Shown here: positions 9,540 through 21,600 of the stretch, one piece after another | How positions within the stretch are numbered: position 1 is the first letter of the stretch | Layout: the number at the start of each line of letters is the position of its first letter | Source: Gautieria morchelliformis | Taxonomy: Eukaryota > Basidiomycota > Agaricomycetes > Gomphales > Gomphaceae | Assembly: GCA_015179125.1 (NCBI GenBank) | Contig: WHVA01000141.1 | Coordinates: forward strand, 165,879-229,878 | Direction of reading: 5' to 3' | DNA: 64,000 nt | Program-made: the position numbers and the translations under genes | The notes under the pieces: generated by a model | What the model saw: only the letters and a program-made list of their open reading frames with translations | Database searches by the model: none | Told to the model about the DNA's origin: nothing

Positions 9540-12500
9540 ATGCTCCACCGGTTTTCGATGGCGGCACCCTCGCCCTCTCTGTCGCTGTCAGACATAATGC
9601 ATCCGTTTTCACCACCGCCAACCCATGCTAGCAAGGCTGCCTCCCCGCCCCCATGTCCTAGGACCAGCACCCCCGAACCCCTGGAGCCTGTCGAAATCGA
9701 AGATATGCGGAGAAGAGTTCTAGATATGGGCTGGGGGGACCTCTCAAGGGGAAATGAGAAGGCCGGGTCCAGCGAGAAGGAATTGGCCGATATGGTAACT
9801 GATCTGTCGACATGCGAGCGATTGTGTGCTCACTGCTAGCCATTTATCAGCTCTTACGAATCACGCATCCCGCAGCACTCCCACAGCCATCACAGCTACA
9901 TGCACAAGCCGAGACAATCTCGAACCTCATACAGCAGCGCGATTTTCTTGTTACACGGTCCATGGAGGAGCATGAGCGATGGGAGTCCGAAAAGGAGGGC
10001 TGGGCGAGGGCGGCTCATGCCCTTATTATCCAGGGACGTCGAGAGTTTTCACAGGCGGAAAAGGACGATTCAGTTGCTGCACAGTATGCCCATGTCACCA
10101 CCGATGCATCTACCCAGCGTCTGCAAGAATTTGAACGTGCTAATAGCACCCTCCAAAGCGACAAGAAGATGCTTCAGCAGAAGGTACTATGCATCTTGTC
10201 TCGTCCTCTTTTGCATACTCATCTTGTTGGCAGCTCTCAGATACGCTGAGCCGGCTTGCGTCCCTCGAGTCGGAACTCGCGCAGCTGAAGCCGCTTCTCC
10301 TCTTGCAGCCATTCGCGCTGACCCATTCCCACCCCACCGGCACTGCACGCGGCTGGTCGGCTTCCGTACCCAGTCCGAGCACACCTCCATCTATGCGTCG
10401 CGGCAGAGGTGGCCGTCAACCGTACGACGATGTTGACGGGGAAGACGAGCTTGAGTCCGATGATGAGCTGCCACCATTACAGCCTCGTCCGCAGTTCCGG
10501 AATCCTATCCTACGCCCTGTCTCGCATGAGCAACCATCACTGCAACCTCCATTTCCTCTCAGTCCTCAAAAGCCGAGAGGTGACTATTACCGTCGCAGAG
10601 AATCTCCGGCATCCACAGTGCACTATCCTTCTGCCCAGTACTCCAAGCCTGGCCGGCGTAAAGCTGCCGGTGTGCAAGGCGCCTCGGGAAAACCCACCAT
10701 GTCGGATGCTCGCACAGAACACTTACTCCTCGCTGCTCGCAAAATCGGCATGCAGCGTGCTACTATCCTGAGTGGCGCCTTTGCGCATTTGCACCAAGCT
10801 CCAGAGCCAGCACCAAACTACAGACAGCGGCCCCCGGCCTCTCCTTCCAAGGCGCATACTTCGCATTCGCCCAGGACACCGCGTCGCGCTGCAAATGCTA
10901 ACACGCCATTATTGACGCGTACACCACTTGGACAGCTAGGCTCATCTCCACAGCCGCGGACACCTTTACAATCACTCCTGAGTGCTGCTCAAAGCGTACT
11001 TTCCACTCCTGGCACCGCTCCTTCCTCTATGGTGGAGAGCCCCTTGGCGAAGCGGCGCAAGCTCAATCACCCAGCAACTTCTTTGGGTGCCGATAAGCCG
11101 TTCGATGCGAGGATGGAGAAGGGGAAAGGGAAGGAGACGGAGGTGGAGAAGGAGAAGGGGATGGAAAGAGAGAGGGATATGGAAACGGAAATAACACTTA
11201 CCGGAGGCGTCGCCAGAGTGAAAAGCGCTCTTGATTTTCTTGCGGATCAGGCCGAGGTATACAGCACACAGCCCGCCAGTCAGGACAGCGCAGGTGACGG
11301 AGATAGTCAACCGAGAGATGTCGATGAAGCCACGTCTCCTGACGTGGAGATGGAGGATGCTTCGAACCCGGCTGATGTCGCAGGTTCCGAGGGTGCGCCC
11401 AGGTCGAACAGGAACCATGTTAAGGGCAAAGAGAAGGCTAGCGATCGGGCGTCTACATCCAGAGCTGGCACGCCAGGAAATGAGTTGCTTGATGTTGAAG
11501 AAGGTAAAACACAGCAAACGATCATCGAACACAAGAGCCAGGGTACCACACCCCCAGCATCTTTAGGAACATTCAGCGACCCCTCTGCTACTTTTGCTGA
11601 AGGTGACCCAACTCCGCGCCGGCTGCCACGGGCCGATGACCGTTCCGTGACCCAGACATCATCGCCATCAGAGCCGCTCCGTGCCCCGCTCACGCTGGCC
11701 CCCGCTATTAGCTTAACCCCCCGTGCATCTCGTTCCCCGGCGCCGCTAGCTGCCGTTGCAGACGCACCGTCCGATCCCCGAAGCGGAACTGGGTCACCGT
11801 CCATGGAGCGGCATGGGTCTCGGGGTCTAAGTGCACCGGCTGTGGGAACGGAGCCGGGACCATTTTCGACGTTCGTCTTGCAGCACTCACAGCCCACAGC
11901 GCCATCCGGTGCCGATCCAGCTGCCCTACAGCCTTCGTCCAGCTGCGAAAGTATGGCGCAAGAGCCAGGTACATCCACCGGTGTGGCAACAAGGGTAGTT
12001 GAAAGCGTCAAGTTTGCCTCAGATGCACCTCGGCGGACACGCAGTCCATACATTAAGTGGACCAAGGAAGAAGACGAGTTATTAGCAAAGGTGAGCTGCT
12101 TATTTGTTGCGAAGACGTTAGTGGGTAGATTGAGTTGCCTTTGCTTGCTTTTAACAGGCTGTGGCGAAGTATGGGCAGAAGTGGGACCTCGTGCAGAAAG
12201 CGCTACCATCTAGGGGTTATCATCAAGTCCGGCAGCGATGGCTACGGAAATTGGGTGTGTATATCTCACTTTTCACATGCTGACCCCTCGCTTAATCTGT
12301 GCGACGTAGGGGTTTTTGATGGTAGCAAGCTCGACCTGTCTTCACTTGAGACCAATGCCGCAGCGAAGTTTCTCAATCTCTCAACGGCGCCACCCACGGA
12401 TGATGACGGGCGCTCACTCTCAGAGCCACATGAAGCGCCAAATCCTAAGTTGGGTCTCGCACCGTTGAACAGCGAAAAAAACATAACCGCATCCAATTCG

Positions 12501-12563
12501 AGTGGTGGTACATCAACCCCTCTTGCCCCCTCCGGATCGACTGCGGGAAGAAGTAGCACTTAG
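9540..12563 (+). CDS. Myb/SANT DNA-binding protein with coiled coil and long disordered middle
   Basis: Five exons read cleanly: 9540-9794, 9887-10183, 10234-12090, 12158-12254 and 12310-12563, giving about 920 residues. Residues about 85-215 form a heptad-like Gln/Glu/Leu-rich segment (HAQAETISNLIQQRDFL, later LSRLASLESELAQLK), a likely coiled coil. The next 570 residues are Pro/Ser/Glu rich and low complexity. A single Myb/SANT repeat follows, split by introns: IKWTKEEDELLAK, AVAKYGQKWDLVQKAL and YHQVRQRWLRKLG, with the expected regularly spaced tryptophans. It is probably a nuclear DNA- or chromatin-binding factor; a single C-terminal Myb repeat is also seen in telomere-binding proteins, but nothing here proves that. 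The start is the ATG at 9540; an internal Met six codons later is an alternative. The neighbouring gene at 12984 converges on it. Confidence 0.8.
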
Positions 12564-12983
12564 CCGGCAGGTGGACATGGTGAGGTGTTGTTGGTCACAA
12601 ACTTGGTATATAAGTAATTGGATATATCACATCGTCTTTTTCGTTATGGAGCATGGTTATTTTTTATCTTTTGTTTCGAATATGGTTGACTGGTTTTGGT
12701 TCCTGCTACACAATCACTTTTGATGCACCATTTTGCTGTCCTGGTATTGCAGTACTGTTCTGTTTTGTGTGATCTTGTGGCTTGCTAATGTCAGAGCATG
12801 TCTACGTGAATATAACATTGGTATTGGACGCCATAGCGTTGCACTGGGCCCCTACAACGTGAGTAGGATAATAGACAAACAGTGTAGACTGGCATGACCC
12901 ATCATCTGAAGTAATCGTCCGGAGATGATCAGTATGGCAAATCGGTTGGATCAGTAAATAGCATACATACTACACTGGAGCGT
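12564..12983. other. Convergent intergenic region
   Basis: This T-rich stretch lies between the stop of the Myb gene (+) and the stop of the membrane-protein gene (-). It should hold both 3' UTRs. No other feature is seen. Confidence 0.4.
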
Positions 12984-15863
12984 CTACACCCTCGTAAACG
13001 GCTGCATTGCCATTCCCGCCGGTTTCCTCTCCCCAGGGATGCTAAACTCGTTTGACGTGGTCTCCTGAGGAGTAAAGTAACGCCTTACGACGTCACCTAC
13101 TCGTGTGAGAACTGACTCCGACCCCCAAACCTTATAGAAAAATATGTAGACACAGAGGACTGTGAAAAGGATAACTGCAACGATACACGCCAGCAGTGCG
13201 CGTGCAGGCCCTTGTATGTGTTGGAATGCGAAATGCAGCAAGGCAAGGGAAAAGCTGATGACCGACCACATAAGGAAAGCTAAGGGGCAGGATAGGAACC
13301 CGGCGGAGAGCGTCATCCTAATAGACTGAGAGTATCGGCGTTCTCCGTTTACGCGAATGATAGGACGCTGCTGTGGAAAGAGACGTCAGAATAAAATACA
13401 GGCTGCACAAGGAAGACATGGTTTGTTTACAGTATCCTGCAATATAGGTCGCGTTTGCGAACGATGCTTCCACAAATGATGCACACCTGTGAGTATGCTG
13501 GCCATCGAACAAAAGGTCGACACTAGCGCCATTGACTGCTGGGTCTTTTGGATTTGCTGATCAAACAATGAATAAGAATAACATTTCGGATGCGCCGAGA
13601 GATGTTTAGCTGCCCACCTGGACTGACAGGAAAGCTACGCTAGCACTGGTACATGGGATTCAGTGTCGTCATGAATAATAAAAGATTATGGCTCTAGCTT
13701 ACGAGACGAGGACGGTACCCTGATACGGGGTGTCGTGAGAAAGTTGCTACTTAATTAATATCATGAACGTACCAACAGGTTCGATTCTGAAGACCAGTTA
13801 GCAAGCATCACCATGCATTAACGGGGAAACTACACACCTGTCCATTCTTGGAGCATGTCCTGCAATGATTTCTGGAACGCAGGAACATAAAGTCCACCAT
13901 TGGCACGGGCAAACTTTAATTGATCCCGATATCGCTCATGTGTGCCAAAACAAATGATAAACATAAAAATGTTGAATAGTTTTTGCTTCATGTTTGGTGA
14001 ATCCTCCTCCGCCTCCTCGATCCTTGGAATGGCGTCGATTTTACCATATTTATACGCCTTGCGTGATTGCCAGATAGAGATCATCACGTAGCTCACAAAC
14101 CAAGTACGTACGCCATGCTCCCGAGCCATTACTAGATATTCCACGGGGTAAATGGGGGCACACTGGACAGTGTGAATGCCGTACCGTTTTTGAGAGTTTT
14201 ATATAAGAATATAAAATGCTCGCATTGAACACGAGAGAATGGCGAGGTGGTTTTTGCATTATCGTCGATACGCTCTGGAGGTATATTGATAAAGCTTGGG
14301 GTGTAGATATGATCGCGTAATCATCTGACCTGTGTAGTAAAATGCCAAAGCACTCATCACCTCGTCCTCTGCTCCGGGGGAAAGCGGACGATGCATCGGA
14401 AACTTGCAAACTTGTTCCCAATATACATGCTCATCGTCATCGACTGCGAGAACCGTTTCAGGGTTGTGGGTGCAATGGGAGACCGACCAGCATGCTTACA
14501 TTCTGAACTGTCGCTCAGTAGTGTCTCAGTCCATTTTGAACTGTCGCTCGGTAGTGTCATAGTGCGACGGCGGGCATGATCCAGCAGGACAAAGTGATCC
14601 TTTGATCCTTTCTTGCCTAGTTGGATGACAAGTTCCTGGTCCTTGGGCCCATGAAATGACCGAGATACCGCCTTGCTGATGGCTTCCACGTATGTTTCCA
14701 CCTTTTCCGAGACATTTTGATCATCGATATTTTCATAAGTTACAGTCCTGGCCTTCTTGTTTGCAAAGTACGGTAGACCATTATGGTGCACATAGGGCTT
14801 CCAATCACCACGCGCGCTGTGGACAGGGTATACAGGCCCCGGATAACGCCCGTCTGGATATGTGGAAACGGCTGTATTGGTATCTGTAAGATATATGCTG
14901 GATTTTCTGGATTGCCTGGACAAATGGATCAATCGAGAGCAACCTGATGAAAAGCAGGGAAATAACAAACAATTGAGGGGTAGATGGTCCACCAGCTCCA
15001 ATAACGTGGGTACTTCCAGCCTGCTCCTGTGAGTCTGTGGTAGTACCTAGAGGACGTATGCTAGAGTTTTTGGACGAATGGTTCAGTTTCGGTCGACAAT
15101 CGGACAAAAAGCAGGGAAACAACAAACAGTTCAGAAGTAGAGGGTTCACCAGGTACAATAGCATAGGTATTTCCACCCTGGTTCGGTGAGCCTGCATCGA
15201 CAGTGAAAGACAGTCGTTAGGGTTGCCTAATCTCGAGATTATTCCATTCGTTACCTCTTTCAGGCTTGGGGAGACTGGGCTCTGCAACGTTCTGCGTCTG
15301 CATCGAGTTCGAGGGCGTAGTCACATTAGAGGATTCCCAACTACGAGGCGTGCTGAGGGCAGAGTCCGACTCAGGATTATACCCATTTGAATATATGGGA
15401 GAGGGTTGATTGATATCTAGATGCTGTAGGCTGGAGTTGCTGGAGTTTCTGGAGCGCCTGGACGAATGGATCAATCGAGAGTAGCCTGATGAAAAGCAGG
15501 GAAACAACAAACGATTTAGGAGTAGATGGTTCACCTCCAACAATGTGGGTATCCCCAACCTGCTCCTGTGAGTCTGTGGGAGTACCTAGAGGATATATGC
15601 TAGAGTTTTTGGACGAATGGTTCAGTTTCGGTCGACAATCGGACAAAAAGCAGGGAAACAACAAACAGTTCAAAAGTAGAGGGTTCAGCAGCTACAGTAG
15701 CATAGGTATTTCCACCCTGGTTCGGTGAAACGTACACCCACGCTTCCGATTTCGTCCTAGGTATCCCTTGCGGGCTTGGGGAGACTGGGCCCAGCTCCAG
15801 CGTTTTAGATTTTCTGTGTCTGTGTCTGAGTTGGGTTTGGTGGTGTTGTGTCGAGGGAGTCAT
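12984..15863 (-). CDS. WW-like domain and multi-pass membrane protein (Agaricomycete-specific family)
   Basis: Reading from the ATG at 15863 (MTPSTQHHQTQLRHRHR), the N-terminal exons encode short hydrophobic stretches of the type FVVSLLFVRL, present in several diverged copies. Next comes a WW-like motif (GDWKPYVHHNGLPYFAN) and the phrase HFVLLDHARR, then DDDEHVYWEQVCKFPMHRPL. After several small introns the C-terminal part reads TVLVSASVAFLSVQ, MALVSTFCSMASILTG, then LSCPLAFLMWSVISFSLALL and LLACIVAVILFTVLCVYIFF, giving four or more membrane segments. The order (WW-like head, middle, C-terminal membrane cluster) matches a large family of unknown function that I recognise from mushroom genomes. 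Most internal introns fit GT-AG well; the junction at 14500-14580, next to a small tandem duplication, is not resolved. Location probably membrane; function unknown. Confidence 0.65.
14892..15740 (-). repeat. Tandem duplication of N-terminal exons, period about 538 bases
   Basis: The segment 14892-15192 recurs at about 15430-15730 with the same order of sub-blocks. Each copy encodes two hydrophobic peptides (SELFVVSLLFVRL type and LFVISLLFIRLLSIDPFVQ type), so four related peptides result. Homology continues past 15192 and 15730 up to the CTTGGGGAGACTGGGC block in both. Confidence 0.75.
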
Positions 15864-16923
15864 ATCAGGAGTTGAAAGTGTGAAGAGCTATGTGAGGGAG
15901 ACAAATAATACAGAAGGAATGAGATAAGTAGTGCATATATATATGGCAGTCAACCGTGAGTGATGCATCCCACTGCAGCCGGATGCAATTACAATGCATT
16001 AGTGGTTCGAACATTTACGTTTAACTTAGCATTGTTTTCGAGGTACAACGATGCAACCTGTTGCTGGGAGGGTTACAATGCATCAGTGGTTCGAACCTTT
16101 ACGTTTAACTTAGCATTGTTTTCAAGGCTACGATACAACGCTGTCGCTGGAGGGTAAAACAAGGTCTCGGGTATCCATATGAGGTAAGACGTCAAAACCC
16201 CCAAGCGGTCGCGATCGTAGCGGCGCCTAAGGTTCAGGCCCCTATACTCCGAATGTGGAGTGAAAGTACAATCGGCGACGAAGACTCGGAATCCCGAACT
16301 GGAGTGGTAGCTACGTGCCAACGGCCCAAACAAGGCGAATTACAGCACACGACATTCTACTTTACATGTGCGTTGTAAGTGGACCACCAAATTGGGCGAC
16401 ACCGTGAGCAATCGATCCAGAACGGCTCGGGGAAGTTCGGACGTCCCACTGCGACCTTGCTCCTGCTCATCTCCATCATCACTACTGCCGGCAGCCAATA
16501 CAACAGATACACCAACTGTGGTGGGAGGGCTATGAAGCTGTTTCTTAATAGAAGTCACCTGCTCGATTTTCACCGTCCGCGTAACCTAAAGTTAGACCGG
16601 CCACTCAAAGCAGAGTCTATTGCGTACGTTTTGCGCGTTATTATATCTGTGGGAGACTACACATTGACAGTCCTGACGTGCACCTTGACGACGCTATCAT
16701 CCGGCCCATGCATCTATCTTACGCATTGCAATCTTCGGTCTGGTATTCCTGAAGGTGTCTGCGTAGTCTTGCGTCATATAAACGACCTAAATCACGCGGT
16801 CGATATCCGCGCTCACGGAGCGCTGCCGTTCTCGTGGCGCTCTTCGTTGGCCGCGGAGGAGATTTGTATGTTCTTCTTAGTCGGTCAGTATTCCACATAC
16901 AATAGGTTGGCATCTCTTTAAGC
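15864..16923. other. Divergent intergenic region with a tandem repeat
   Basis: It separates the minus-strand membrane-protein gene from the plus-strand NUDIX gene. Besides the repeat at 15989-16160 it holds ORFs of 77 codons (-, 16340-16573) and 180 codons (+, 16379-16921) without recognisable domains or splice logic. It is a likely shared promoter region. Confidence 0.35.
15989..16160 (+). repeat. Two-copy tandem repeat, about 84 bases each
   Basis: TTACAATGCATTAGTGGTTC and TTACAATGCATCAGTGGTTC begin the two units. The units share GAACNTTTACGTTTAACTTA and TAGCATTGTTTTC, and both end with a GGAGGG stretch. Confidence 0.75.
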
Positions 16924-18041
16924 ATGACTGCATCTAGACGTTCGGATGAGTTAAGAAGCTATCCTGGAGATACCTCACTGCCAGGTGGGAAATTGGAGCG
17001 AACAGATCAGTCGTTGGAGAATGCAGCGGTAGGTACCTTCCTCACGCCTTCTAGATAATGCTGATATGCTGTTGCTTCCCCGTCTATAGCGCCGTGAAGC
17101 TTTCGAAGAGGCAAGTGAAATTCACACCTCAGACCTTGTCACAACTGGCTTACGCACTTGCAAGATTGGCTTGCCCTTGGATAAGACAAAAGTCCCATTG
17201 CTCTGCATTCTTGAGCCATTCTTGGCAGGTAACCACATCATTGTCACTCCGTCAGTCTCGTGATTCTCTGGGCTGTTGAGACGCTGATTGAGGTACCGTT
17301 AAGAGTTGTCGTACTTATACTGGACCAGACGCTGCGTGTACGCGACCTTAATTTCGTACCGCTCATGAATTTTTATTGCTGACTCTCATTTTTTGAATTA
17401 GCCGATTCTAAACGCGTTCGAGGTTCAAAGCCTATTCTCACACCCACTTCTCGCTTTCCTTGAGACCTCCCCTTCTCGCGAATCGGAAGCCCCCATTCCT
17501 GATCGTCACTTATCATCCAGGACTGAAAAGGGAACACCATCCAATAACCATTCGCCGGTGACCATAGCATCGGGAGTGGGAAAGCTACGGAGCAAGTCTA
17601 CCCGCTCCACCTACGCACTGAAACCACTCGAGCAACCATATCGCGTCCACGAGGATATCCTGTGGCACGGACGGCCTGTACGGATGCACCGTTTTTTAAC
17701 CGGCCGTGAAGCGCAGGGTGTCAAGCCTATATTCGGACTGACATCGTGCGCCTCTTCTTGCATGATTTTCGTGACATAAACTGATACGCTCGCCTATTTG
17801 CATGGCACGGGTTTGTGGGACTAGGGCGATCCTGATTCGTACTGCACAGATAGGCTACGCGCGCGATCCTGAATATGAATTATGCGCACCCGGACAGGCG
17901 AGTCTTGAGGACAGGATAGCAATCGCCATGCAGCAACAGGAGACCTTGCGGAAAGCATGTCGAGACGAGGGCATTGAGCGAGATTGGAACATACCGCCTG
18001 ATAAGCAGAGACTGACAACTAAAGCACGGGGCCGGCTGTGA
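16924..18041 (+). CDS. NUDIX hydrolase, likely coenzyme A diphosphatase-type (Pcd1/NUDT7-like)
   Basis: Exon 1 (16924-17028) and the exon starting at 17090 encode LPGGKLERTDQSLENAARRE followed by AFEE, a clear Nudix box (G-x5-E-x7-R-E-x2-E-E), so the metal-binding glutamates are present. Later pieces read VPLLCILEPFLAG, VVVLILDQTL, PILNAFEVQSLFSHPL, FLTGREAQGVKPIFGLT and AILIRTAQIGYARDPEYE; the gene stops at 18041. The order (ExPF, HPL, GRExxGVKP, LTxxILI) fits fungal homologues of the peroxisomal CoA diphosphatase Pcd1, which cleaves CoA to phosphopantetheine and 3',5'-ADP. The C-terminus does not end in an obvious SKL-type peroxisomal signal. Four introns are inferred; the donor near 17230-17260 is the least certain. 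Located 612 bases upstream of, and co-oriented with, the chitin synthase. Confidence 0.75.
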
Positions 18042-18652
18042 CGGTTTATACTCAGGTGTGTTCTGTTATTCCTACGGCCACCGGGCATCACCGAATATAT
18101 TCTCCGTCACCCGTGACGTTTTCCCCGCAGATTTGTCTAAGATTAGTGCATCAGGGTAGTAGCAACGATATTATATTTGGACTCAGCATCATCCATCATG
18201 ACTGTCCCTGCTTCTAGACCCGCAATTGAAGGTCAATCAATGCACAGGTAGTAGCCACCTATACCACACGGCCGGTATAGCCGTTGGTTCAAACCACCAA
18301 TCCATGCATTACACCACATACAAATGCGAGATGATCTCACATACAAATGTTCCCACTACAAACATATGGGGCGAATACAAGTGTGTACTAGACTTGCGAC
18401 TTGTCTGTTATAAACTTGCAATTTTCCGTTGGATGAGTATGCCAGCATCGATCGTATGGTATACAGTACTAGCTGGCTGAGCCGTTACAAAGGAAAAATG
18501 ATGGGAGAACCGCCAGTCACGCATCACGGGTGACGGCCGCTTTCCCATCCGTCACAGCTTGCTCCTTACCAACAACGTTCCTTTCCTTCGTTGTCGACGG
18601 TAAGCGCCTTCCGTACGGCTTCGCTGACGTTCCTCTCACTCTTTTGTAGACA
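18042..18652. other. NUDIX 3' region and chitin synthase promoter region
   Basis: No coding feature is supported. A CT-rich tract directly before the ATG (about 18560-18650), typical of highly expressed fungal genes, precedes the start codon at 18653. Confidence 0.35.
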
Positions 18653-21600
18653 ATGTCGAATGCCCGCGAGGCAATCAGCTCCGGCGAGCTCACCGATCTC
18701 GTCGTTTCCTCCTCGTCCTCAACTACAGTCTACCCTTCGGACGACACTATAATCTCCGTCTTGCAGGCTCGCTTTCGCGCAGACCTCCCATACACACGAA
18801 TCGGTGCCACCGCCCTCGTCGTCGTCAATCCCTTGAAGGTTCTCACTAGCGTGAACGACGCCTCGGCCCAGGAATACGAGGACAAGAGCTACAAAGATAC
18901 CAGTCTACCCACCGCAGATGCTCCTAAATCACTACAGCCTCACATATATGATCTTGCAGTAAGAATATATCTGCTCATGCGCCGCCGGTCAGAGTCCCAG
19001 AGCGTCGTCTTTCGGTGAGTGCCGCACGCGCATGCACATGCGTCCCTGACACCCATTGCGTTAGCGGGATCACGGGCTCCGGCAAGTCCGAGAGCAGCCG
19101 TCTGCTCGTGAATCAGGTCCTTCGACTCTCCGCACATTCCAAAAAGGAGTCTAAGTTGGCCGACCAAGTACGGAGCCTAGGCCTCGTTCTCGACTCGTTC
19201 GGCAACGCAAAGACACTCGTTAATCCTAACGCATCTCGCCACGGTCGCTACCTCGAGCTCAACTTCAACGAGCGCGGCCGCCTTGCCTCCGCAAAAGCCC
19301 TGGCTTACGGTCTAGACAAGTCCCGATTGAACAGACTCGGCCATGAAGAGCGCTCCTACCACGTATTTTACCAATTCCTCTCCGGGGCCACTCCTGACGA
19401 GCGCGATGCCCTAGGCATCGAGGATGTGTCCGATTACGCTCTTCTTGCCTCCTCAGGATGTTATCGTCTCCCGGGTGGTCCGTTCAGCGACGACACTGTT
19501 CAGATGGATGATCTTCGCGGGGCTATGAGGACATTGGGGTTCAAACCCAAACATACCATGTCGATTTTTCAACTTCTCATCACTATTCTTGTTCTGGGCA
19601 ATATCCATTTCGTAGACGCCGAGTCCCGCCGGGGCGAGCAGTCCGCCACGGTCTCAAACCCGATCGTGTTAGATCATGCTTCACGCCTTCTCGGTGTCCC
19701 GTCAGACGATCTACAACACGCGCTGACGAACAAATCGAACTACGTGCGCAAGGAATTTTACAACGTCCTTCTGAACGCCGAGCAGGCCGCGCGGCATCGC
19801 GATGGGCTTGTCCGGGATCTTTATGCCATCCTCTTTGCATTCGTCGTCGAAACCGCAAACCACAAGATTACACCCGCACAACAGGAGCCTGCACCAGCGA
19901 CACAGATCGTAGTCCTCGACCAGCCCGGCTTCCAGACCCGTGCGCCGAACAACACCAGTTCCATGCTCTTCGGGTCACCACTCATTGCTGCACAAGGGCA
20001 GAATGGCTTCGATGAATTTGTCTTCAATTTCCAGGACGAGCTTCTGCAGTCGTACGTGGTACGGCATACTTTCGAGGACGCCGTCGGGTATAACTCTCAT
20101 GTCGTCTCTGATGGGGTCTCATTACCTGCCGTAACAACGATGGACAATTCCGCGTGTATCGAGCTCTTACGTGGCGCACAGCTCAGTGGTACGCCCCAAC
20201 GGAAACCGGCCGGCATGCTAGGGGCAATGAGTAAAGCGGCCACTGCTTATAAGTCTGGCAAGGTAGGCGAGGACAAAGATGAACAGCTCTTGCGCGACAT
20301 CGTCGAGAAGTATAGCAAACACGCTTCCTTCGCTGTTAACCCCACACCTACTGTCGCCACGGAAGGCCGGCTGTTCGGGATCAACCACTATGCAGGCAGC
20401 TGTTCTTACGATGCATCACACTTCGTTGAGAAAGATGCGGATACGCTCGATTCAGCGTTCGTGCCCCTCCTGCGGAATTCTACCGAGACGTTCATCGCCA
20501 AGCTTGTATCGGGCCCTAGCCTGGCCACCGAGACGCATTATCAAGACAAAAACATTGTGGTGCAAGCACAGGTCTCCTCCCGGCCACTTCGCCAACCTAC
20601 TCGGCCTGCTCAGCGGCCCGATGATGCCGCTCCCCTAGACCCTTCCAAGGTATATCCTGTTAGCACACAGCTTAATTTCAACCTCTCGGAGTTGTTGGTC
20701 ACCCTCGATCAAATGAAACTCTGGACGGTCCTGTGTATCCGTCCCAATGATTCCATGTCCCCCAACTCTTTCGACAAGCGGAGAGTAAAGGCACAAGTAC
20801 GGTCCCTTCTGTTACCCGACCTGGCTGCACGGCGTGCGACAGAGTATGTTGCGGATTATGAGCACGAGAAGTTCTGCGACCGCTATGTTCCCACCATGCG
20901 TGGAGACGTTCCGTTACGCATCCGGCAATGCGTACAGGCGAATGGGTTGCGGGAAGGCCAGGACTATGCCCTTGGGCACCGGTCGATTTGGTTGGCCTAT
21001 GGTGCGTGGAAGATTATCGAGGACGGTTTGCGGGCAGTAGAGAAAGAGCGCCGAAAGGCAGGGTTAGGTGGTGATGATGAGAGCGTGGCGCACGACATTG
21101 GGGATGACGCTACGACCGATCACGAGGGTCCCACCTGGAAAGCTGGAGGTGGCGCGTTTGGCGAAAGTTCCGACAACCTCGTCCGAGGCATGCACCCCCA
21201 GTCTAATGTATTCCATAATGCTCCTGGAGGGTACGGCTCCGGAGGGCTCGCGACTCCCAGCCAGCAGGTGTATACCCATGGTCGGGACGAAAGTGGCTGG
21301 GGCTCCGAATGGGACGTGAAGCGAGGCATGTCGCCCCCGACGGACAAGGTTGCTGAATCGAAAGAGTCAGCGGGCTTAATCGTCAACGAAAAGCAGAACA
21401 CAGTTGAAGAGATACCACAGACACGCGCGAGACGTTTTTGGATCGTTGTGGTATGGTTGTGTACATGGTGGATTCCATCGTTCCTCTTGCATCACGTCGG
21501 GCGTATGAAGCGCCCCGACGTCCGCTTTGCATGGCGTGAGAAGGTGACCATCTGTTTTCTCATTTTATTCCTTTGTGGCATTGTCCTGTTCTACATTATC

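Noticed and set aside
11307-12209. 300-codon minus-strand ORF inside the Myb gene
   Set aside because: Antisense shadow of the GC-rich disordered exon; the plus strand has introns in phase and a Myb domain.
16040-16110. GGTTCGAACC resembling a tRNA B box (SINE or tRNA gene)
   Set aside because: No A box at proper distance and no cloverleaf; it lies in a two-copy tandem repeat.
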